A DNA stretch of 7,217 bases, from positions 1 through 7,217 of the forward strand of contig JAFAWL010000153.1 in NCBI GenBank assembly GCA_019241805.1. Reading direction: 5' to 3'. A program made the position numbers and the translations under genes. This stretch comes from Actinomycetota bacterium. GTDB taxonomy: Bacteria > Actinomycetota > Actinomycetes > Mycobacteriales > Jatrophihabitantaceae. Positions 6,459 through 7,217 of this stretch are shown here, piece after piece. The notes under the pieces were generated by a model. That model had not been told where the DNA came from. It saw nothing but the letters and a program-made list of their open reading frames with translations, and ran no database searches. Each line of letters opens with the position of its first letter. The stretch's first letter is position 1.

Positions 6459-7217
6459 TCACTCGTGAGCGATGTCAGCCCAGCCTTCGACGTCCGACGG
6501 CTTGCGCGGGTCGGGGCCGATGTAGCGCGCTGACGGGCGGACCAGCCGTCCCGTGCGCTTCTGCTCGAGAATGTGCGCGGCCCACCCGGCGGTGCGAGCA
6601 CAGGTGAACATCGCCGGCATCATGTGTGGCGGTACCTCGGCGAAGTCGAGGATCACCGCGGCCCAGAATTCGACGTTGGTTTCGATCGAGCGGTCGGGGC
6701 GGCGCTCGCGCAACTCCTGCAGAGCCGCCTGCTCCAATGCTTCGGCGACCTCGTACCGGCTCGCGCCGAGCTCCTTGCAGATCCGACGCAGCACCCGCGC
6801 GCGCGGGTCCTCAGCTCGATAGACGCGGTGACCGAAGCCCATCATGCGCTCGTTTCGGTCGAGGATGCCGGTGACGATCTTGCGGGCGTCGCCGGTCTTC
6901 TCGACCTGCTCGATCATGGGCAGCACCCGCGCCGGGGCACCGCCGTGCAGCGGCCCGCTCATCGCACCGACGGCACCCGAGATCGCCGCAGCGACATCGG
7001 CACCGGTCGAGGCGATCACGCGCGCGGTGAACGTCGAGGCGTTCATGCCGTGTTCGGCCGCGGATACGAAGTAGGCGTCGACGGCTTGGACGTGGGCCGG
7101 GTCGGGCTCACCACGCCAGCGGGTCATGAACCGCTCGATGATCGTGCGGCACTCATCGATGCGGGCCTGCGGTACCGCCGGCTGACCAACGCCGCGGGCG
7201 GACTGGGCGACGTAGGA
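6459..7217 (-). CDS. citA: Citrate synthase 2, C-terminal part (start beyond right edge)
   Basis: The last 252 residues of a citrate synthase, which condenses acetyl-CoA with oxaloacetate at the entry to the TCA cycle. The reading frame is open to position 7217, so the gene starts outside the window; about 120 N-terminal residues are missing if it matches the roughly 370-residue mycobacterial CitA. The active-site set is visible in order: AEHGMNAST (oxaloacetate-binding His), GPLHGGA with the catalytic His codon at 6947-6945, GFGHRVYRAEDPR with His at 6830-6828 (the citrate synthase signature), VILDFAEVP with the catalytic Asp at 6647-6645, and ARTAGWAAHILEQ with a substrate-binding Arg. The C-terminus RYIGPDPRKPSDVEGW matches the CitA subgroup. 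An internal ATG at 7127 is not the start, because conserved helix sequence continues upstream of it. A methylcitrate synthase role (PrpC) is an alternative, less likely from the serC/sepH context. Confidence 0.94.
   Translation of the reverse strand, partial: SYVAQSARGVGQPAVPQARIDECRTIIERFMTRWRGEPDPAHVQAVDAYFVSAAEHGMNASTFTARVIASTGADVAAAISGAVGAMSGPLHGGAPARVLPMIEQVEKTGDARKIVTGILDRNERMMGFGHRVYRAEDPRARVLRRICKELGASRYEVAEALEQAALQELRERRPDRSIETNVEFWAAVILDFAEVPPHMMPAMFTCARTAGWAAHILEQKRTGRLVRPSARYIGPDPRKPSDVEGWADIAHE

Overview
This is a high-GC window from an actinobacterium. The gene content (SepH next to SerC and citrate synthase 2, plus a two-gene ABC exporter like mycobacterial Rv1273c/Rv1272c) points to Mycobacteriales or a close relative. 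I cannot name a genus from sequence alone. Arg-rich proteins, a GTG start, an ATGA gene overlap and a probable leaderless gene all fit this assignment.

Layout. Positions 1-3374 (minus) hold two overlapping genes for a heterodimeric ABC exporter. The upstream gene (3374 to 1575) is complete. The downstream gene (from 1578) runs off the left edge before its ABC signature motif. The divergent gap 3375-3586 holds a cluster of short direct repeats and no gene. Positions 3587-4027 (plus) hold a two-gene unit: a 45-residue Arg-rich microprotein with a strong Shine-Dalgarno site, and a DUF427-family protein. The DUF427 stop codon sits inside a hairpin that ends the unit against a convergent gene. Positions 4044-5210 (minus) encode the cell-division protein SepH. 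Positions 5283-6389 (minus) encode phosphoserine aminotransferase SerC. From 6459 to the right edge (minus) lies the C-terminal two thirds of a citrate synthase.

How the parts relate. The citrate synthase, serC and sepH genes are collinear with gaps of about 70 bases. They form a conserved chromosomal neighbourhood more than one pathway: acetyl-CoA entry to the TCA cycle, serine synthesis, and FtsZ-linked septation. sepH probably has its own leaderless promoter. The exporter pair is translationally coupled, and its upstream subunit carries the substitutions typical of a degenerate ATP site, so the two subunits should work as an asymmetric heterodimer.

Most of the window is ordinary core genome. 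The parts most worth a second look are the asymmetric ATP site, the microprotein/DUF427 unit, and two in-frame tandem repeats that lengthen disordered protein segments (the acidic N-terminus of the transporter and the SepH linker). I saw no mobile element, CRISPR array, tRNA or rRNA, and no clear undescribed system.
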